Source: Chitinophagaceae bacterium | GTDB lineage: Bacteria; Bacteroidota; Bacteroidia; Chitinophagales; Chitinophagaceae | Length of the DNA stretch: 64,000 nt | Reading direction: 5' to 3' | Assembly: GCA_016713965.1 (NCBI GenBank) | Contig: JADJOC010000009.1 | Location: 1,420,127 to 1,484,126, forward strand | In this document: positions 1 to 10,556 of the stretch, in pieces | Numbering within the stretch: position 1 is the stretch's first letter | How the letters are laid out: every line of letters starts with the position of its first letter | Position numbers and translations under genes: made by a program | Notes under the pieces: model-generated | The model's input: only the letters and a program-made list of their open reading frames with translations | What the model was told of the DNA's origin: nothing | Databases searched by the model: none

Positions 1-982
1 ATCGTTTAGTTTTTTGAGAATTAGGTTTAAAGGTTGAAGGTATTTCACCATCACCTCCGACATTACTGATTTTTTCTTTTAGCTTGTTTAGCTGACTATT
101 GGCAAGCTGTAATTGTTGTGTAATTATTTGACTGGCATTAGGACCACCTGCTGCTACACCTGATTGTATATTTTGCTGTACATTGACCCTTGACTGAATG
201 CCTTGCAACAACTCTGTTTGTGTAAGAGTTGGTATATTGCTATTTTGATTAAAAATGGAGCTTAGCCAGGAGTTTTGAACAATAAATTTTTTGAATGCAG
301 GTATCTTATATAAAAGAACCATTGCTTTTTGCTCCAATCTTTTTCTATCTTTTAAAATGTTTTTATACTCATTTATGTATTGAGAATAGTAATAAACATT
401 TTTATCCAATTTTTTCAATTGCTTTATCATTCCGAATCTTTCCAGTTGTTGCTTTAATATCTCCCGCCTTTCCCGCAGATATTTTTTTATCTCTTCAGCT
501 TTTTGAAATTTATCTTCAAGAATATTTATTTTATCAGCAGTAGCTTTGAGCTTGTCTTGAATAAGCTTAGACTTGCTGATAATATTATCCTGTTGCAGGA
601 ATTTAAAGGTTGATTTTAGAGTATCCAGGTAAGCATTGTATTCTCCATTAAATTTATCTACAGCTTTATCAGGTAAGGCAGTGAAGTCGCCTTGTAACTG
701 GTTAATTTTTTCAGTAGTAAATGCAAATAACTCTTTTGCCGTAGAATCTTTTTGAATTAATTTTCTTTTAAGCTTTGCTTCCTGGCGTTCAAACTTTTTA
801 AGTGCCTTTAAGGTTTGTTTGGATAATTTTTTATCAATATTATCTACTTTATCAACTATTTGCGAAATATACTTTTCAGGTAATTGTTTAGTGACTGCTA
901 TAATGCTATCGCTATGCTGTGCCTGAGAAATACATACACTAAGTATAAGTACTAATAATAAGTAAGCTTTGGTAAAAAGCAT
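1..982 (-). CDS. Secreted coiled-coil protein of unknown function (partial)
   Basis: The frame is open from an ATG at 982 down to the left window edge, so the C-terminus lies outside. The N-terminus (MLFTKAYLLLVLILSVCISQAQ) is a signal peptide. The rest is rich in Lys, Glu, Gln and Leu, with long predicted coiled-coil stretches at about residues 45-110 and 140-215, then a Gln/Asn-rich segment. I know no catalytic family for it; proteins of this kind often accompany RHS genes in Chitinophagaceae (recollection, not tested). Its promoter matches that of the RHS gene at 11655 and the transglutaminase gene at 4047, which suggests co-regulation. Codon pattern and the absence of stops over 327 codons support it as a real gene. 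Confidence 0.75.
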   Translation of the reverse strand, partial: MLFTKAYLLLVLILSVCISQAQHSDSIIAVTKQLPEKYISQIVDKVDNIDKKLSKQTLKALKKFERQEAKLKRKLIQKDSTAKELFAFTTEKINQLQGDFTALPDKAVDKFNGEYNAYLDTLKSTFKFLQQDNIISKSKLIQDKLKATADKINILEDKFQKAEEIKKYLRERREILKQQLERFGMIKQLKKLDKNVYYYSQYINEYKNILKDRKRLEQKAMVLLYKIPAFKKFIVQNSWLSSIFNQNSNIPTLTQTELLQGIQSRVNVQQNIQSGVAAGGPNASQIITQQLQLANSQLNKLKEKISNVGGDGEIPSTFKPNSQKTKR

Positions 983-1011
983 AATTTCAGGTGCTTATTT
1001 TTTACTGGTGG

Positions 1012-1076
1012 CAAATGTCAACTTTTCTTTTTTAATGGCAATGGGAAAAACACCATAAAATTCTGTTGTTTTTCTT
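1012..1076 (-). promoter_or_regulatory. Shared palindromic promoter, copy 1
   Basis: Read on the minus strand: AAGAAAAAC, 15 bases, TGTTTTTCCCATTG, 23 bases, TTTG. The outer elements form an inverted repeat (GAAAAAC/TGTTTTTC). ATTG and TTTG stand where the Bacteroidota -33 TTG and -7 TAnnTTTG boxes are expected. TTTG lies about 30 bases upstream of the ATG at 982. Two more copies with identical spacing lie at 3956-4020 and 11556-11620. Confidence 0.7.
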
Positions 1077-1408
1077 CTCGTAGTCATTTAAGCATCTTTA
1101 AGTATATAAACCATTGATTATAAGAGGTAGAAAAGATATATTTCCATATACTTGATAAATATTTATATATGAATTGTTATTTAATTTTCTTTTACTTCTG
1201 ATTTAGCTTGCTGGTATTGTTGTGTTGTGTGTGTAAGCTCCCCTGAAAATAGTAAACGGAAACATAAAAATAGATTTTTTAGAAAATTATGTTTCCAAAG
1301 AAGGGAATAAATATGATTAGCAAGTAGTTTTTATGAAATTGTAACCTGTAATATATGAATTATATTAAGCTATATTAAAAGACTATTTGATGTCAAGTAA
1401 TGTTTATA
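1077..1408. other. Intergenic region, no gene seen
   Basis: About 330 AT-rich bases between the coiled-coil gene promoter and the end of the gene at 1409. I see no open frame, tRNA or strong hairpin. Confidence 0.5.
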
Positions 1409-2291
1409 TTATAAGCGAAGGTTATTCGTATTTAAAAATTCTTCTAAAGCTTCTGTAAACCTTATTTTATTATTAAATTTTAGGTAATCTTCATGCTCTC
1501 GTTCAAGTCTTTTTTCTTAAATAAGTATACAAAATTTTCGGTTCTTTAAACTTCGAATATAGTAAAGTTGCTGCTTCGAGTAATCTAAATACTATAACTA
1601 GCTGATCGCTAGAGTAACTACAATCAATAAATTGTATAAAATTATCTTCATCTCCTTCTATTTTAATATACTTTAATAAGTCTGAAGCTGTTATATTTAT
1701 AAATGATTTACAGGCCTTGTGATAATCAGGTTCTTCAAATAATATCTCCTTTATTTCTTCGTCTTTTTCATCGAAATTAATTTCATCGAAAAAACCATCA
1801 ATTTGTTCAATAAAAATCCTACTGATATAACCTATAGTTGCAGAGCTATCAAGTATAAATGTATCTTCTTTAATATTTGTTTGAAATTTTATTTTTGATA
1901 TATTTTTTGCAGCGATTTTTTTTAAGCCTTGTAACTCTTTTATCACCTTATATTTTGTTTCAAAATTTTCAGCATTAAGTCTGCTTAAATAAACTTGATA
2001 ATAACATGCTTTAAGATGCAGGCAGATTTCATTTAATCTCTCTGAATTATTATTTTCTTCTAAGATAATTTTTACTTTTTCATAAATATTTTTATCTATA
2101 CAATAGTAATGTTCACTAAATTTTTCTAATCTTTTTTCCTGAGCAAGTATTGATTTAAAATGAATTCTTGGTAGTTGGACTATTTCTTTTTCTATATTAA
2201 GACTTGTTAAATAATTCTTTAATTCTATACTATTTTCATCTACTTGTTTGTCTATGTTAGCTAATAAAAACTTTAAAGATTCTTTTTTCAT
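1409..2291 (-). CDS. Hypothetical protein downstream of integrase (frameshift near its end)
   Basis: The main frame (1503-2291) gives 262 residues without signal peptide or membrane segment: a helical, acidic, Lys/Glu-rich cytoplasmic protein I do not recognise. It starts 4 bases after the integrase stop, so the two are probably one operon and it may serve the same mobile island. After a T7 run near 1510 the frame stops, but another frame continues with coding-like sequence (EKRLEREHEDYLKFNNKIRF) to a stop at 1409. The C-terminus therefore probably extends about 34 residues past a one-base indel. The function could be island maintenance or cargo; nothing in the sequence decides it. Confidence 0.6.
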
Positions 2292-2295
2292 TTTA

Positions 2296-3495
2296 TTATA
2301 GGTTTAATTTATCCATTTCAGCATCTACTTTTTGATTAAGCACTTTGGCATAAATCTGAGTTTCCCTAATATTACTGTGCTTTAAAATGTTCTGTAAAAC
2401 TTCCAAGCTCATTCCTTGTTGTAAAGCATTTGTAGCAAAACTATGCCGCAATAAATGAGTAGAAAGCCGCTTATTTATGCCACATTTAGTTGCTATAGTT
2501 TTTAATGCTTTATTTATTACCGCTGTACAACTAGAAATTATTGCATCAACTTTTATCAAGTCATTTGTATTAAAATCGTTAGGCAAATAACCAAAAATAA
2601 ATTCATTTTCCAATGGTATATATTTTTCTATAATCTGTATGGCTTTTGATGTTAATTTATGGCTCGTTTGTTTGCCTGTTTTCCTTATAGTTAGGTGAAC
2701 CCTATTTTCTATAATGTTTTCCCACTTTAAAAGCAATACATCAGATATTCTTAGCCCGCCTGAATAGTACTGAAATAGAATAATATCCTTAGCCTTTTGT
2801 ATATATGGAATATGTGAGCAATCCAGTTGTTCTATTAACCCTATTTCCTCTGGTACTAAAAATCCCCTTTCACTAGTTGTTTTTAAAAACTTGAAGTTTA
2901 AAAAGGGATTAGTGTTAATTTGTATGTACTCCATCCTTTGTGCATATAAGAAAACCGTTTTGATAAATTTAAGGTCTTTATTAGCAGTAGAAGCCTTATT
3001 TTTTAATCTTTCCATAATGTCCCTTTGATAGTTGATTAAAGTTTTAAAATCAATATCCTGAAAAGTAAAATTTTCACTTTGCATATACTCACAGAATTTC
3101 TTGATAATAGAACCTACTTTATCACTTGTACCAATTTTGCCTTCAATTTTATACTTATTTTGTAGCTCTTTTGCAACTAGACTAAAATTAGTAGCATCTT
3201 GCCCTAAAATCTTTCTTTTAATGCCTCTAAGCCCAATGCTTAAGTCTTCGTTTTCGATAGCTAAAACGTTGTTGGAATATTCTAACTCTAATTGCTTTAG
3301 ATAATTATTAAACCTTGCAGAGTTTGGGTGACTAGGTTTTACTTTTCCTTTATCTTTATCCCAATCGTTTAAGTTTACCGTTTGGTTAGTGCTTTTATAA
3401 AATACTTTCCTGTTTTTTATAACACGAATATAAATAGGATATTTGCCATCCCTATTTGGTCTTTTCCATAATACTAATTGTAATGTAGCTGCCAT
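2296..3495 (-). CDS. Tyrosine site-specific integrase of a Bacteroidota genomic island
   Basis: A 399-residue protein of normal length for Bacteroidota mobile-element integrases. Residues 1-90 resemble the arm-binding domain (WKRPNRDGKYPIYIRV), 100-200 the SAM-like core-binding domain, 220-395 the catalytic domain. The catalytic set is visible: Arg249 (GGLRISD), Lys272, His347-Leu-Leu-Arg350-His351, His373 (LKHSN) and Tyr382 (QIYAKV). It catalyses strand exchange between att sites, usually at a tRNA or another gene 3' end. The frame is intact. I see no relaxase or other transfer gene within the window, so the island may extend left, or this may be a remnant. The att site could not be identified; the region at 3496-3725 is the first place to look. 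Confidence 0.92.
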   Translation of the reverse strand: MAATLQLVLWKRPNRDGKYPIYIRVIKNRKVFYKSTNQTVNLNDWDKDKGKVKPSHPNSARFNNYLKQLELEYSNNVLAIENEDLSIGLRGIKRKILGQDATNFSLVAKELQNKYKIEGKIGTSDKVGSIIKKFCEYMQSENFTFQDIDFKTLINYQRDIMERLKNKASTANKDLKFIKTVFLYAQRMEYIQINTNPFLNFKFLKTTSERGFLVPEEIGLIEQLDCSHIPYIQKAKDIILFQYYSGGLRISDVLLLKWENIIENRVHLTIRKTGKQTSHKLTSKAIQIIEKYIPLENEFIFGYLPNDFNTNDLIKVDAIISSCTAVINKALKTIATKCGINKRLSTHLLRHSFATNALQQGMSLEVLQNILKHSNIRETQIYAKVLNQKVDAEMDKLNL

Positions 3496-3955
3496 TTTTT
3501 TTTATTGCAAAGTTACTATCACAACATAGCGTTTGCCAAAACAATGCTAAAACAATGTTTACTTTCTAACTCCTTCTATTTACTTTTAATTCTCATAGTG
3601 ATAAGGCTAAATGTAGATCAGTAGGGCATTACAGGGAAATAGAAAGAATTAGGTGGAAATTAAAGCGATCCTAACGCGGTCACTTGATAGATAAGCACTT
3701 ACAAAATTTTTGTAGGTGCTTTTTGTATTTAAAATTTCTTCGAAATATACCATTTGCCGACTCAATGAAAATTTATTTTGTAATACAGGTGTTATTCTGA
3801 TTTGTAAAACACAAACCTGGCGATGTAAGTATTCTTGAATAATTTATAATATTTTTTATTTCAATGCAGCAACTATATCTCAGAAGTAAGCAATATGTAA
3901 ATAAGCAGGATTGTAGTAATAAATATTTTAAACATTACCGCAAAATAATTTCCGG
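3496..3955. other. Intergenic region upstream of integrase
   Basis: About 460 bases without a convincing gene. A stretch at 3626-3672 reads GHYREIERIRWKLKRS and then a stop on the plus strand, which could be the tail of a gene cut by integration. This is weak evidence. The region also holds the hairpin listed at 3694-3725. Confidence 0.35.
3694..3725 (+). terminator. Rho-independent terminator-like hairpin
   Basis: AGCACTTACAAAA pairs with TTTTTGTAGGTGCT, followed by a T run. It reads as a plus-strand terminator although no plus-strand gene is visible just upstream, so it may belong to a sequence disrupted by the neighbouring integrase element. Confidence 0.5.
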
Positions 3956-4020
3956 AAGAAAAACCTCCTTAAATTCTGTTGTTTTTCCCATTGTTATGCA
4001 AATTTAGCCATGCACCTTTG
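3956..4020 (+). promoter_or_regulatory. Shared palindromic promoter, copy 2
   Basis: AAGAAAAAC, 15 bases, TGTTTTTCCCATTG, 23 bases, TTTG, ending 26 bases before the ATG at 4047. Spacing is identical, base for base, to the copies at 1012-1076 and 11556-11620. Confidence 0.75.
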
Positions 4021-4046
4021 TCATAAATAAAAATACCAGCTAGTTT

Positions 4047-6010
4047 ATGAAATTTTTTAACCTTATACTTTTATTATTGTTGCTAAGTAATAACCTGTTT
4101 GCTCAAAAAGAAATTCCCTCTTATGGGAAAATTGACCAGCCTGATTTTGCAATCACACAATGCGATTTTGATAAAGATGCCCCTGCCTATATATTATTAC
4201 AAACAGGAGAAGTCTCATACCTGCGGGGTAATAAATACGATTTTAGAATACAAACTCAAAAAAGGGTACGTATCAAAATTTTAAAGCCAAACGGGATAGA
4301 AAATGCTAATATAAAATTGAAATTTTACAGTAAAGATGATTTTGAAACCATCGAAGATGTAAAAGGGATTACCTACAATATTGATGATAAAGGAACAGTT
4401 ACCAGCACTAAACTGGAAAGCAAAAATATTTATACTCAAAAACTAGATAATAAATATTCACAGGTGGTTTTTACAATGCCGGATATAAAAGTAGGCAGTG
4501 TATTTGAATTTAAATACAATCTATTAAGAGAAAGTGAAATACAGTTAGATAACTGGTATTTTCAGGAGGAACTTCCTATAAGAATAAGCCGGTACAACAT
4601 TAACATTCCCGAATTTTATGAATTTACTACCCAGTCATTCTGTTATTTGCCTTTGGATAAAAAAGAAGTTGAACGTAATGAGAGCATGAGCCTCAATAGC
4701 GGGTTGCTGAAATATAAAGTAGCGGATAAAACATTTACCATGAGAAATATTCCGGGAGTGCATTATGAACCTTATATGACCACACCTAAGGATTATATGC
4801 AGCGGATTGAGTTTCAATTATCGGCTTTTGTAAATGGGATTGAAAGAAAACAGATCAACAATACCTGGGATAAATTGATTGCAGCTTTAAAAGAAGACGA
4901 AGAGTTTGGCAGGCAGTTGAAAAAGAATTTGGCAAATACAGATGCTTTAAAAACTAAAATAAATACACTTACCACTTCAACAGCCAAAATGAATGAAGTG
5001 TATAACTATGTAAGAAACAACATGCAATTTAATGATGTTTATAATTTCTGGAGTTCAGATGGAATAAAAAATGCCTGGAATAAACATACAGGAACAAGCG
5101 GCGACATCAATCTTATCCTGATTAACTTATTAAAAGATGCCGGGTAGAAGTATACCCTTTATTGGTTAGCAGCAGGGATCATGGTATTATTAATATGGCT
5201 TATCCTTTTATTAACCAGTTCAATAATGTATTGGCTTATGTAATTGCAGATGGGCAAACATTTATTTTGGATGGTGCTGATAAATTTAATGCCGCTAAAA
5301 TGATACCATTTGATTATCTTAATACCAGTGGGTTTTTAATAAAGCATGAACATGGCGAATGGATAAATATTGAAACCAGTAAACACAGCTACAAACATAC
5401 GGCAGTTGTGGATGCAGCTATAAATGAAGCCGGTATTTTAAAAGGTAATGCCTACATTAAATCTTATAATTATGCACGGAATACCCGGCAACAGAAGTGG
5501 CAGGATAATAAAGAAAAATTTAATGAATATTTTACCACAGAAAATTATCCGGATTTAAAAATATCTAATCTCGAAGCAAAAAATGCAGATATAGACTCCT
5601 TTCCGCTGGAACAGGATTTTAATTTTGAGGCACCTGTCAATTCTTCAGGTGAGTATAAATATTTTACAACAAATTTATTTTTAACTTTTGACAAGAACCC
5701 GTTCACTTCGGATAGCAGGTCCTCTGATATTGACTTTGGATATTTGCAGGAATACCAGTTATGGGGAAAGTTTAAAATCCCTGATGGGTATGCTTTTGAA
5801 GAGTTGCCTAAAAATATTACTATGATATTACCTGATACCAGCATGATCGTTAAAAGAGTTATCAGTACAGCTGGTAGTGTGGCTAATATTAGTGTATCAA
5901 TTGAGATAAAAAAAGCAAATTATTTGATAGACGAATATTTTGATATAAAGGAATTCTATAAAAGATTATTCGACCTTTTAAATGAACAAATTGTAATAAA
6001 GAAAAAATAG
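4047..6010 (+). CDS. DUF3857/transglutaminase-like secreted protein 1 (one frameshift)
   Basis: A signal peptide (MKFFNLILLLLLLSNNLFAQ) precedes a DUF3857 domain (about residues 40-240) and a transglutaminase-like core that begins near the break (NEVYNYVRNNMQFNDVYNFW, then INLILINLLKDAG). The first frame stops at 5147. Adding one G to the GGG run at about 5138-5140 gives GVEVYPLLVSSRDHG and joins it to the second frame (5162-6010), total about 654 residues, the usual size for this family. Its substrate is unknown; members are exported and probably act in the periplasm or at the cell surface. The next gene, a homologue, starts 11 bases after the stop, so they form an operon driven by the promoter at 3956-4020. 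Confidence 0.85.
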
Positions 6011-6021
6011 TTTATACTCAT

Positions 6022-7916
6022 ATGAAACTTATAACAATAGTTATTGCCTTGTTTTTTAAAATACCATATTCAAGTGCTCAAAGCAATTTTAATAGTTCAA
6101 CAATTGCTGACAGCTTAAAGAAAAATGCAAATGCAGTGTACAGGTTAGATGAGGGCGTAATAGAAATAAAATCACCCGGATCTTATACATTTAAAAATCA
6201 CCAGGTAATCACTATTTTAAACACAGCGGGCCTTTCCCATTTAATACAATCATTTAACGTAAGTAAATTTCATAACCTGGAAAATGTACAGGTAAAAATA
6301 TACGACAGTTCAGGTGCAGAAATAAAAAAATATAAAAAGAAAGACTTTACCAGCCAGGTGTATACTGATGAATCCACTCTGTTGTCAGATGATAAAATTT
6401 TGTACCTACAGGCATTTTCTCCCTCAATCCCTTGTACTATCGAGATTGAATCTGAACAACGGATAACATCATTCATAGAATTACCGGACTGGGTAATTAA
6501 GGCCCCACATATATCTGTAGAAAAAACAAAATTAACTGTGCAAACGCAGGAAGAATTCGATATCAGGTACAATGTAAAAATATAAAACTCCCCCAACCTG
6601 TTATTATCAAAGAAAATAAATATAAAACATACAAATGGGAGATAAATAATATCAAGGCAGAAGATTACGAACATCAAAGCTATGAGGTAAATAATTATTT
6701 GCCAACAATACAACTGGCACCCCGGTTATTTGAGTATGACGGCTATAAAGGCTCATTTAGCAGCTGGCAGGATTTTGGAATCTGGAATTATAATTTGTAT
6801 GAAGAAACAAATACTTTTAATGCACAAAGAACAGGCGAAATTTTAAGCCTCGTAAAAAATAGCACCACTGACGCAGAAAAAATAAAAGCATTATATAATT
6901 ATTTAAAAAGAAGTACCAGGTATGTAAGCATACAGTTAGGCATTGGCGGTTTTAAGCCTTTTCCTGTAAATTTTGTAGATGATAAAAAATATGGAGATTG
7001 CAAAGCATTAACCAATTATATGCGCTACCTGCTTAAAGTAGCCGGTATTGCGTCGTATCCTGCTTTAATAAATGCCGGGTATAACAAATTGCCGGCAGAT
7101 GTTAATTTTCCGGCAAGCGTTTTTAATCATGTAATACTTTGTGTACCATTAAAAAATGATACCGTATGGCTGGAATGCACCAGCAAGAATAATGAATGTG
7201 GCATATTAGGGACATTTACAGAAAAGAAAAAAGCTTTGCTGCTTACAGAAAAAGGAGGCATACTAATTAATACACCGGCAAGCAATTATAATAATAATAT
7301 ACTTACTTCAAAAACCATAGTGTTATTGGATGAGGAAGGAGGTGCCGCTACAAATTCAAGTTTTTTTTACAAAGGAGAGTTTAATGATTTTTTTGAGCAA
7401 ATGCAGCAATATAGCAATGATAAGCGCAAATGGGGGTTTGGGGAATATTTATATTTTAAAAATGCGGATGAATTTCAAACAGCCGGTTTCGATGTAACTG
7501 CAAGTACTTTACATGTTACTGCGGGCTATCAGCAATTATTTGATTTTAAGGCGGGTAGTAAATATTTTTTTAAACCGAAAATTTTAAAATTTTCAGAAGC
7601 TGTCGCACAGCAAAATGAAAACAGGCAATCACCTTATATTTTTAATTATCCTTACCTAAAAAGCGATACTACAATTTATAACCTGGGACGGTATTTTGCG
7701 GTAGAATCACTCCCGGCAAAAAAAATAATTAAAAATGAATATGCAGTATATGAGCAGGATGTACAATATAATTCTGCCGATAGTACAATAACAACCATTA
7801 CTACATTTATACTAAAGCACAATATTATACCTTCAAAAAATTATAAAGAACTAGCGGCCTTTTTTAGCGAAATGAACCAAATGGAGCATAATAAAATTGT
7901 AATAAAAAAGCTTTAG
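6022..7916 (+). CDS. DUF3857/transglutaminase-like secreted protein 2 (one frameshift)
   Basis: A signal peptide (MKLITIVIALFFKIPYSSAQ), an N-terminal DUF3857 domain, then a transglutaminase domain with the expected features: a conserved stretch YVSIQLGIGGFKPFP, a Cys nucleophile in YGDCKALTNYM, and a His in VFNHVILCVP. A missing A in the A5 run at 6576-6580 ends the first frame at 6585; the restored reading continues KNIKLPQPVIIKENKYKTY into the frame that ends at 7916. The total is about 632 residues. It is a diverged paralogue of the gene upstream and probably co-transcribed with it. The Cys-His pair suggests a catalytically competent fold; in gene 1 the Cys is less evident, so that copy may be non-catalytic. 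Confidence 0.85.
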
Positions 7917-7933
7917 GCAAAGAAATATTGTTA

Positions 7934-8348
7934 GAAGCTGTTTAAACTTTTAATAATTTAAAAGCCTGCTGCTGCGTGTCTTGCAATTGGTGGAGATAAC
8001 ACAAGTGTTTGGAAGAATTTTAGCTTACTACATACTTTGTAAATTGCACTATTCTTAAATAGCTTCGTTCTTTATGCATTGCACCGCTCTTTATGTATTG
8101 CACCGCTCTTTAGAGCGGTGGATCAAAGAGTGATATTTTTCCTGTGGCTTTAGCCACTAACTTATTAAGATTATGTTTATGGCTAAAGCCATTATTTTTA
8201 AAATTTACTTTCTTTCCCTGCTCTTAAGAGCAGGGCTATTTAATTGGTTTTTATTCTTCCGAATACTTGGGGTAGGGTACTAACAGCGGCAGGCCACCGG
8301 CCATTTTAACGCTATTGTTATCTTATTAATAAAAGTTTAAACAGCTTC
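7934..8348. mobile_element. MITE-like 415-bp element with terminal inverted repeats
   Basis: The ends are a perfect 19-bp inverted repeat: GAAGCTGTTTAAACTTTTA at 7934-7952 and its complement at 8330-8348. Inside are stacked palindromes: CACCGCTCTTTAGAGCGGTG (8101-8120), GTGGCTTTAGCCAC (8144-8157), TGGCTAAAGCCA (about 8180-8191) and CCCTGCTCTTAAGAGCAGGG (8216-8235), plus a 19-bp tandem duplication at about 8075-8112. There is no coding frame and no clear target-site duplication. It fills the gap between two convergent genes. It could instead be a complex of REP-like sequences that merely lies between inverted repeats. Confidence 0.6.
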
Positions 8349-8363
8349 GGGAAAGAAACATGC

Positions 8364-9053
8364 TCACCAACTATTTTTTAAAAGGTAAATTGTTGAAAAA
8401 ATAACCTGCCATTGCGGCCGCTGGCTATTCTCAAGCAATTGGTACATTAATCCTGTTTCCAGGCGCAGGTAATTGTTTATTGCATATCCCATGCCGGCAT
8501 ACACCCGGTTCCTGTCAAATACCGGTTTCTCCATGTTTAAAAATATTTCATTGTACAGCGAAGCATATACCGTGTTTTTTATAATTGTTTTATTATTGAT
8601 GGGGAGGTTTAACGAAAGGAAATACCGGCCCCTCATGCGAAAATTATCTTTAGAAAACCGTTCTTCAATTCGGTAACGGTGCTGAATATACGCCCTTCCA
8701 ATATTTTGCCTGGTAATAAATTGCTGGTAAATGCGGTGTTCATTCAAAAAAGTTTTTTTATCCGTTCCGCTGGTATAAGGTTGGGAGTGGATAAACGCAT
8801 ATCCCAGCTGTACATTATTGTTATTTTCTGTAAGGTTGTACCCGATGGCTGTCCTGATCAGCAATTGCTCAAGGTCCCCGGCAAAATTAAAATTCCGGTA
8901 TTGCACTTCATTATGCCAGTTAAATTTTTTATTGATTTGCTGGTTGCCAAAATATATAAACCAATTACCCAGGTCATTTTTTTGCGCCACGCTTGTTTTG
9001 GAAAAGATAAGCATGACAATTATTAATAATTTGGAATAATGCGAATCAAGCAT
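8364..9053 (-). CDS. DUF2490 outer-membrane protein
   Basis: A 229-residue protein with a signal peptide (cleavage after KTSVAQ) followed by DUF2490 sequence (GNWFIYFGNQQINKKFNWHN, EVQYRNFNF, NEHRIYQQF, YRIEERF). The alternating hydrophobic/aromatic pattern throughout suggests a small outer-membrane beta barrel. The family is common in Bacteroidota and has no assigned substrate. The frame is intact. The start at 9053 is the only Met placed before the signal sequence. It lies alone between the MITE-like element and a minus-strand membrane protein gene. Confidence 0.85.
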   Translation of the reverse strand: MLDSHYSKLLIIVMLIFSKTSVAQKNDLGNWFIYFGNQQINKKFNWHNEVQYRNFNFAGDLEQLLIRTAIGYNLTENNNNVQLGYAFIHSQPYTSGTDKKTFLNEHRIYQQFITRQNIGRAYIQHRYRIEERFSKDNFRMRGRYFLSLNLPINNKTIIKNTVYASLYNEIFLNMEKPVFDRNRVYAGMGYAINNYLRLETGLMYQLLENSQRPQWQVIFSTIYLLKNSW

Positions 9054-9147
9054 AATGTAATCGGCTTTAAGGCCGTAAAAGTATTGAAAATATATATGTG
9101 TGAGAAGATGAATTTAATGGCAACATTTCTTGTTTTTATTTATTGTG

Positions 9148-9810
9148 TTACAAATATTTGTAAACCTTTTGGTTGCTGCCGGGTTTTACACCTGCATAAT
9201 AAATGCCTATTGCGAATAATATATTTTTTATAATATTATTAAGGTTATGGAAACTCCACGTCATATTAATAAACTCGACTGTTTGTGTTTTGAAAATATA
9301 ATTCCTGGAAATAAATAATAAAAAGCTGGCGCCAAAATAATAAAATACTGCTGTATTAATCCAAAAAGGATAAAACCGGAATACACTTACGGTTGGTAAG
9401 GCATGCATTAATTGCATGTAATACCAAATTGCATAGCAGATGAGTATTAAACCTTCCAACGTGCAGGTCCAGCTTTGAAATTCATAAAAAGGCTGAAAAT
9501 ATATAGTATTACACATGCAAAAAATTATGAAAAATATTGCAATTAAATAAATTAATATATGCTTTTTTAATAGCAGTAAATAAATATAGCTTAGCAAAAA
9601 GAATTCTACTGTGGTATAAATATTTACAACAGGAATAGCTAATTTATGTATTAAAAATGTAATTAGATCAGAAGCTGCGGATATAAAAAGTAAAAATGCA
9701 AGTCTTTTTAAAAGAGCAATTTTAAAGTTCTGTTGCTTTGATAACAAGAAAACAATTGGAATTAAAATTGAAAAAAAGGATGTAAAAAGTAAAATATTTA
9801 CAAAATGCAT
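9148..9810 (-). CDS. Multi-pass membrane protein, paralogue 1
   Basis: A 220-residue, very hydrophobic protein with about six or seven membrane segments. Motifs shared with the next gene: QPFYEFQS or EPFYEFQS, YPFWINTAVFYYF, and WSFHNLNNIIKNILFAIGIY. This is a Bacteroidota family of unknown function; I recall such proteins near two-component sensors, but no such partner is visible here. The frame is intact. A 78-base gap separates it from its paralogue upstream (9889-10539), so a tandem duplication is likely. Confidence 0.75.
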   Translation of the reverse strand: MHFVNILLFTSFFSILIPIVFLLSKQQNFKIALLKRLAFLLFISAASDLITFLIHKLAIPVVNIYTTVEFFLLSYIYLLLLKKHILIYLIAIFFIIFCMCNTIYFQPFYEFQSWTCTLEGLILICYAIWYYMQLMHALPTVSVFRFYPFWINTAVFYYFGASFLLFISRNYIFKTQTVEFINMTWSFHNLNNIIKNILFAIGIYYAGVKPGSNQKVYKYL

Positions 9811-9888
9811 AAAATTTACCTGATTAGCATATGAACTGTAATATATAAATTTTATACAAGCTTCAAAAACTATGTTGAATATTAGTAT

Positions 9889-10539
9889 TTATTTTGTAAA
9901 ATTCTTACGAGCTATATAAATAGCAACTGTGAAAACTATATTTTTAATAATATTATTAAAATTATGGAAGCTCCAGTAAACGGCACTTACATCTTTGGGC
10001 ATATTTTTATAAACGTAATTACCAAAAATAAATAAGAACATATTAAAACTAAAATAATAAAATATAGCAGAATTGATCCAAAAAGGGTACGAATCAAAAG
10101 GATCAATTGGTGGAATGGCTCTAATTGTTTTAATATAATAAGTTACAGAATAGACAATAAGAACACTACCTTCTATAAAAACAGGTAGACTTTGAAATTC
10201 ATAAAAAGGCTCAATACATATCGTATCAATTACAAAGAAAATTGCAAAAAGAATAAATATAATAAAAACTACTTTTTTATTTTTTCCTAATAGGAAATAA
10301 ATATAACTCAATAAAAAAAACTCTATTAAAGTATAAAAATTTAAAATTGGGATAAATAATTTGCTCATTTTAAGCAGTAAAAAACTGATTAAATCAGCAA
10401 AGGCTGATACAAAAAGCAAAACACCAAGTATTTTTAAACAAGCATCTTTAAAACTTTGTTTTCTTCTTAAAAGTAAAAAAATAGGTATTAAAACTGATAA
10501 GATAGAAACATAAAGTAAAATATTTGCAATTTGTAACAT
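9889..10539 (-). CDS. Multi-pass membrane protein, paralogue 2
   Basis: A 216-residue membrane protein with the same layout as the gene at 9148-9810: about seven hydrophobic segments, EPFYEFQS near residue 110, YPFWINSAIFYYF near 150, and WSFHNFNNIIKNIVF near the C-terminus. Identity to the paralogue looks moderate, so the duplication is not recent. The conserved Trp, His and Asn residues near the C-terminal membrane segment may line a binding site, which is inference. It starts 17 bases after the lipoprotein gene upstream on the same strand, so 11231 to 9148 may be one operon. Confidence 0.75.
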   Translation of the reverse strand: MLQIANILLYVSILSVLIPIFLLLRRKQSFKDACLKILGVLLFVSAFADLISFLLLKMSKLFIPILNFYTLIEFFLLSYIYFLLGKNKKVVFIIFILFAIFFVIDTICIEPFYEFQSLPVFIEGSVLIVYSVTYYIKTIRAIPPIDPFDSYPFWINSAIFYYFSFNMFLFIFGNYVYKNMPKDVSAVYWSFHNFNNIIKNIVFTVAIYIARKNFTK

Positions 10540-10556
10540 AGCGGATTAAGAATTAT

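Noticed and set aside
3600..3725. tmRNA or tRNA end as integrase target
   Set aside because: No acceptor stem, T arm or CCA-like end could be built; only a terminator hairpin is supported.
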